Shown one piece after another: positions 8,601-10,699 of a DNA stretch of 10,699 nucleotides (position 1 is the stretch's first letter; every line of letters begins with the position of its first letter). Position numbers and translations under genes: made by a program. The notes beneath the pieces are model-generated. The model worked only from the letters and a program-made list of their open reading frames with translations. It searched no databases and was not told the origin of the DNA. The DNA lies in NCBI GenBank assembly GCA_964601515.1, contig CAZRNU010000106.1:1-10699 (forward strand). Direction: 5' to 3'. This DNA is from PWND01 sp964601515 (GTDB lineage Bacteria > Bacteroidota > Bacteroidia > Bacteroidales > UBA7960).

Positions 8601-9484
8601 TCCAAACCGCCTCTGCGAGGTGCGGGCCCGAGTGTTACAAAAGCGACATCTTTTATCTTTACAGGAACTCCATTCCGAACAGTGACTACCGCTTCTTCAA
8701 GATCAGACACATTTTTAATATACCCAAGACCACGTATAAGATATTCTACTTTGTTTATTTCTACAGTTTCGGCTCCAATGTCAAGGTTGCTCTTTTGTAC
8801 GGCATTCATTATATCCATTGTAGACACATTGAATGAGCGCATAGCATTAGGATCTATTTCTACTTGGTACTCTTTGACAAAACCTCCAACCGAGGCCACT
8901 TCCGAAACGCCCTTAGCTCCCGCAAGAGAGTACTTTACATAGAAATCTTGTATAGTTCGAAGCTCATCGGGATCCCATCCTCCGGCAGGCTTGCCTGTTT
9001 CGGGATTTCGACCTTCAAGAGTATACCAGTAAATTTGACCTAAAGCTGTAGCGTCCGGTCCTAAACTTGGTTGTACTCCTTCCGGTAAAGTTCCAGATGG
9101 CAGAGAATTTAATTTTTCCAGTATCCTTGACCGACTCCAGTAAAATTCAATGTCATCGTCAAAAATGATATAAATAAATGACATGCCGAACATGGAACTG
9201 CTTCGGATTGTTTTTACCCCCGGGATGCCTAATAATGAGGTAGTCAATGGATAAGTTATTTGATCTTGTATATCCTTTGGTGAACGCCCCATCCATTCGG
9301 TGGCAACAATTTGTTGATTATCCCCAATATCGGGAATAGCGTCAACTGCAACCGGATTACTTGGTATAATTCCTCCATGCCAACTGAATGGGGCAGTTGA
9401 AATGCCCCAAATAATTATTATTACAAGCAATAATATTGCAACTAACCGGTTGTCTAAAAAATAATCTACTATTTTCTTTAACAT
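5624..9484 (-). CDS. cusA: CusA-like heavy-metal RND efflux pump (HME-RND, Cu/Ag type)
   Basis: Proton-driven inner-membrane pump of CusCBA; 1286 residues against 1047 in E. coli CusA. The N-terminus (TM1 about 13-30), paired periplasmic domains and TM blocks are all present. The three methionines of the CusA periplasmic binding site (E. coli M573, M623, M672) align with M720 (LLMPTSMP), M770 (DPAPIQM) and M872 (VMLSTG), which supports Cu(I)/Ag(I) rather than Zn/Co/Cd. TM4 keeps the relay aspartate (GVMVD, D431). The extra length comes from a hydrophobic block (535-636) after TM6, a periplasmic insert at about 672-705, another of about 55 residues near 778-833, and one before the last TM bundle (about 1128-1150). 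The relay glutamate is replaced by D1169 in ATDDG, and the relay lysine by A1208. It starts 5 nt after the DUF3347 gene and overlaps cusC. No frameshift is seen. Confidence 0.95.
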   Translation of the reverse strand: MLKKIVDYFLDNRLVAILLLVIIIIWGISTAPFSWHGGIIPSNPVAVDAIPDIGDNQQIVATEWMGRSPKDIQDQITYPLTTSLLGIPGVKTIRSSSMFGMSFIYIIFDDDIEFYWSRSRILEKLNSLPSGTLPEGVQPSLGPDATALGQIYWYTLEGRNPETGKPAGGWDPDELRTIQDFYVKYSLAGAKGVSEVASVGGFVKEYQVEIDPNAMRSFNVSTMDIMNAVQKSNLDIGAETVEINKVEYLIRGLGYIKNVSDLEEAVVTVRNGVPVKIKDVAFVTLGPAPRRGGLDKEGVEAVGGVVVARYGSNPLEVINNVKEKIKEMEAGLPQKTLEDGTVSKVTVVPFYDRTGIIKETIGTLESSLMEEILICIIVIIVLVLNLRASVIIASLLPIAVLATFILMKYTGISANIVALSGIAIAIGVMVDVGTVFVENIIRHMEMPENKDAKKGKPLLQLIKKAIGEVSGALTVAMMTTIVSFLPVFAMEAQEGKLFAPLAYTKTFTLGFSFVLGLIILPTLAYFVFSFKINSAKIRKVLNYILIAAGLAFLIVYGNILAIGLIALGANNLFAHKWKNKNLSNYINIGIALVIVTYILAQSWLPLGPEKGMLVNIVFVSLAIAVVMGLMWTIVVFYEKILRWCLANRFKFMMLPITVVVFGLVIWIGFNRVFGFVATGFETVGWKEFRKTAFWEAASEKFPGIGQEFMPSLHEGSFLLMPTSMPHTGIEQNLEFIELLDKRLAKIPEVETAVGKWGRVNSALDPAPIQMFENTINYRPEYALNEDGQRQRFKTNSKGEYLLISGNTYNPKDGFRLIPVDSLVKDKRGDYYRQWRPNIRNTDDIWQEIVNVTHMPGLTSAPKLQPIEARLVMLSTGMRAPMGVKVYGPDLESIEEGGKAIEQVLKGVPSVVSSSVFYDRAVGAPYLEIKLNRRNMARYGVNVGDLQEILSAAVGGMSLTTTVEGRERFPVRLRYARELRDSPEELGKLLVPTATGAQVPLNDLADIIYTKGAQMIQSENTFLVGYVIFDKLQGKAEVDVVKEADKILSEKIASGELKLPEAVNYKFAGNYEQQERATNRLMIIVPLVLMMVLLVLYFQFRTVTASLIHFSGVFVAFSGGFILLWLYGQDWFMNFAVAGTNMRDLFQMHPINLSVAVWVGFIALFGVATDDGVLMGTYIHDTFIERDPRTKEAIREAVVSAGLKRVRPAAMTTAASLIALLPVLTAQGKGAEIMVPMAIPTFGGMLIQSMTMFVVPVFQCWWRESAIKREKKKEITENNNDYASDNI
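7577..7882 (-). other. Extra hydrophobic block in CusA between TM6 and TM7
   Basis: This encodes CusA residues 535-636. It holds three strongly hydrophobic stretches (about 541-572, 586-605 and 612-636); the first is long enough for two helices. E. coli CusA has only a short cytoplasmic link here. Four extra helices would keep the overall topology unchanged, since the periplasmic domain after TM7 must stay on the same side. Role unknown. Confidence 0.6.
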
Positions 9485-9489
9485 GATTC

Positions 9490-10071
9490 TTATTCGTTAG
9501 TTTTTCCTACAATGTTTCCACATGTAAGCATTTTATTTCCAAAATAAGGGTTCTTTATTTCTTTTTCAAGGCTTAACCAATTGGCTCCTTTGTTGTTCAG
9601 AGCCATTGAGCAATGAGCAATATACAGACCAACTTTAGATTCTTTTGCTAAAATAATATACTCCTCGCTTAACTTAGATAAAACAATCCGGGCAGCATCA
9701 ATGTTTTTTGCCAAATAAATGTCTTTTGACAACTGATTGATTTTATGGTTTCTTGCTGTTTTTTCAATAGCTTGAGCTTCTGTTTTTACAGCTTCAAAGT
9801 CGGAACGGACAAAAGCATCTTTGAGTTTGAAATATTCAACAAAAAGTGCTGATTTAGTATGCTCAGCATGATTGTGTTCTGTTAGATTACCTTGCTTATG
9901 GGCTGAATGATCTCCATCTTTATGGCATGACGCCTTCTCATGTTTTTGCTTATTAGAACAGCATGACGATGAATTTTCTTTGTGTTCGGAATGAGAAGAT
10001 TGAGCAAATGATTTTGTGCTGAATAGAGTAGAGAACAGGACTATACCTGTTATAATTATAATATTTTTCAT
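9490..10071 (-). CDS. Secreted His/Cys-rich DUF3347 protein, probable periplasmic copper-binding protein
   Basis: A 193-residue exported protein. The signal peptide spans 1-23 (cleavage SFA before Q24). A disordered metal-ligand-rich linker follows (24-72), with nine histidines (27, 30, 44, 50, 55, 58, 66, 68, 71) and three cysteines (37, 38, 49). The rest (about 75-187) is a DUF3347 domain, recognised by its C-terminal signature: WLS (165-167), NPYFG (174-178), then ML and CG (M181, C184). The family usually has a YCPMA-like motif; here it reads HCSMA (153-157). DUF3347 domains occur alone or fused to CusB-type adaptors in this phylum and are thought to bind copper, but no reaction is established. 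Its place directly upstream of cusA (5-nt gap) suggests it passes Cu/Ag to the pump or buffers it in the periplasm. Confidence 0.85.
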   Translation of the reverse strand: MKNIIIITGIVLFSTLFSTKSFAQSSHSEHKENSSSCCSNKQKHEKASCHKDGDHSAHKQGNLTEHNHAEHTKSALFVEYFKLKDAFVRSDFEAVKTEAQAIEKTARNHKINQLSKDIYLAKNIDAARIVLSKLSEEYIILAKESKVGLYIAHCSMALNNKGANWLSLEKEIKNPYFGNKMLTCGNIVGKTNE

Positions 10072-10174
10072 TTTATCGAATTTTAATATGTTACAAATTA
10101 TACAATAGAAATAGAACTCACATGAATCAACTTAATGTTAATTCAAAGAGTTAAATCGAGGTATAATTAATAAA
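10072..10174. other. Intergenic gap between the first two genes
   Basis: This is the only sizeable gap inside the cluster. It holds the 9-bp stem-loop at 10123-10145. On the minus strand TATAATTTG (10102-10094) resembles a Bacteroidota -7 element but has three rather than two bases between TA and TTTG. The nearest upstream TTG (10130-10128) is 25 nt away, longer than the usual spacing. No convincing second promoter can be claimed. Confidence 0.45.
10123..10145 (-). promoter_or_regulatory. Stem-loop between the HYC-type gene and the DUF3347 gene
   Basis: Read on the minus strand, TGAATTAAC and GTTGATTCA are separated by ATTAA and form a 9-bp stem with one G-U pair and a 5-nt loop. It begins 29 nt after the stop of the first gene and ends about 50 nt before the next start. 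The transcript beyond it is only moderately U-rich, so it could be a leaky terminator or attenuator, an mRNA-stability element, or, as DNA, an operator dyad. Confidence 0.4.
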
Positions 10175-10567
10175 TCAAATTCGATATACGCAAATAAAGG
10201 CAAGCCTGTCCAAGACTTTTCTGAACAGAGTCTCAACAGGGATAAATCCCTCATCCTTTAAATCCGTACTGTGATCGGAAGTAATAAGCAAGTGTTGTTG
10301 TACAATAACAAACGCACTTATTATACTGAAATTGGAATTAACTTGTTGTGCTTGATAATTATCTGTAGATAGAACAACAGTATTATCATTGCAACATCCT
10401 GCTTCGTGTATGCCTTCGGTAGGCAATTCACCACAACAGTTTTTATCCTGAGTAGATTGAAAAGCGACTGAATTTAATTCGCCTTGGCAATAATGAAAAT
10501 AGAGCACCGGTTGCACAGCTATAAGCAGTGTCAACAAAATCAGTGATATGGATGCTATTCTTTTCAT
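10175..10567 (-). CDS. Small Cys-rich envelope protein, HYC_CC_PP type
   Basis: A 130-residue protein with an N-terminal hydrophobic segment (about 4-24) that acts as signal peptide or membrane anchor. It is followed at once by HYC (H25, Y26, C27) and then two Cys pairs (C44/C45 and C58/C59). This HYC-then-CC layout matches the Bacteroidota family named HYC_CC_PP after its motifs. The Pro-Pro motif expected near the C-terminus is not seen; FIP (108-110) sits roughly there, and a last cysteine is C126. Function is not known. The position as first gene of a Cu/Ag export cluster and the paired cysteines suggest metal binding or sensing in the envelope, which is inference. The ATG lies just downstream of a strong promoter match. 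A 103-nt gap separates it from the rest of the operon. Confidence 0.72.
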   Translation of the reverse strand: MKRIASISLILLTLLIAVQPVLYFHYCQGELNSVAFQSTQDKNCCGELPTEGIHEAGCCNDNTVVLSTDNYQAQQVNSNFSIISAFVIVQQHLLITSDHSTDLKDEGFIPVETLFRKVLDRLAFICVYRI

Positions 10568-10587
10568 TTTAAGTCATTAATATCTGG

Positions 10588-10617
10588 CAAATATACTTTA
10601 GACAATAACAGCACAAA
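10588..10617 (-). promoter_or_regulatory. Bacteroidota-type promoter for the operon
   Basis: On the minus strand TTTG (10617-10614) is followed after 18 nt by TATATTTG (10595-10588). This is an exact match to the TAnnTTTG -7 element with a TTTG -33 element. The spacing is close to the usual 19-21. It ends 20 nt before the ATG of the first gene, which implies a very short leader. No comparably good promoter was found in the other gaps, so this one probably drives the whole cluster. Confidence 0.6.
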
Positions 10618-10629
10618 TGTAGGAATTGT

Positions 10630-10650
10630 TTACATATATGCTTTATGTAA
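10630..10650. promoter_or_regulatory. Inverted repeat upstream of the promoter, candidate operator
   Basis: TTACATA (10630-10636) and TATGTAA (10644-10650) are perfect 7-bp inverted repeats 14 bp centre to centre, separated by 7 bp. They start 13 bp upstream of the -33 element. The location suits an activator or repressor site, but a 7-bp dyad in AT-rich DNA can arise by chance. Confidence 0.35.
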
Positions 10651-10699
10651 TGGTCTAAAAATTTTGGACAGGAATTAATAAACAATTAAATTTCTGTCA

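Larger units (their letters stand above)
10568..10699. other. Upstream regulatory region and right window edge
   Basis: This non-coding stretch holds the operon promoter and the inverted repeat at 10630-10650. It also holds a possible divergent plus-strand promoter: TTTG (10663-10666), 20 nt, then TAAATTTC (10687-10694), one base off the -7 pattern. If real, that promoter would drive a gene beyond the window. No open frame of interest is present. Confidence 0.4.

Noticed and set aside
10094..10130. Second promoter just ahead of the DUF3347 gene
   Set aside because: The TATAATTTG box has the wrong internal spacing and its nearest TTG is 25 nt away. It is mentioned only as a weak resemblance.
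66..10674. TGGACA near both edges (71-76 and 10665-10670, same strand), read as possible remnants of insertion-sequence ends around the cluster
   Set aside because: Six bases in direct orientation with no extended match, no transposase and no target duplication. Two chance hits explain it.
1..10699. CRISPR array, tRNA, rRNA, riboswitch or integration site
   Set aside because: No spaced direct repeats, cloverleaf, rRNA-like segment or conserved riboswitch core was seen in the few non-coding stretches.

Overview
This is an AT-rich window holding one leftward (minus-strand) gene cluster for copper/silver export. It most likely comes from a member of the Bacteroidota. The taxonomic call rests on an exact match to the Bacteroidota promoter pattern (TTTG-N18-TAnnTTTG) before the first gene, no convincing Shine-Dalgarno sequences, and a gene set typical of that phylum: a HYC_CC_PP-type small protein, a DUF3347 protein, and Cus and CopA proteins carrying 'CPMHP...CPICGM' heavy-metal-binding modules. 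Genus cannot be called from the sequence.

Layout in transcription order, right to left. An upstream region (10568-10699) holds the promoter and an inverted repeat. Next come a small Cys-rich envelope protein (10175-10567) and a 103-bp gap with a 9-bp stem-loop. Then follow a secreted His-rich DUF3347 protein (9490-10071), the CusA-like RND pump (5624-9484), the CusC-like outer-membrane channel (4195-5649), the CusB-like periplasmic adaptor (2609-4192) and a CopA-type P1B ATPase (110-2605). The last five genes are separated by 5, -26, 2 and 3 nt, so they almost certainly share one mRNA. The left 109 bp hold only a short stem-loop.

Inferred mechanism: CopA moves Cu(I)/Ag(I) from cytoplasm to periplasm. 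The DUF3347 protein, the metal-binding modules of CusB and possibly the small Cys-rich protein bind or hand over the ion. CusCBA then expels it across the outer membrane. No CusF, CueR, CusRS or AraC-type regulator lies in the window. The HMA domain fused to the C-terminus of CusB may take the place of a separate chaperone.

The system as a whole is a recognisable type rather than new. The parts most worth a second look are: a Met/Gly-rich insertion at the predicted periplasmic tip of only one of the two CusC repeats; a Met-rich predicted extracellular loop in CusC; a CusA that keeps the periplasmic Met triad but has lost most of the transmembrane Met relay and the relay lysine known from E. 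coli; an extra block of membrane helices in CusA; and the dyads flanking the first gene.
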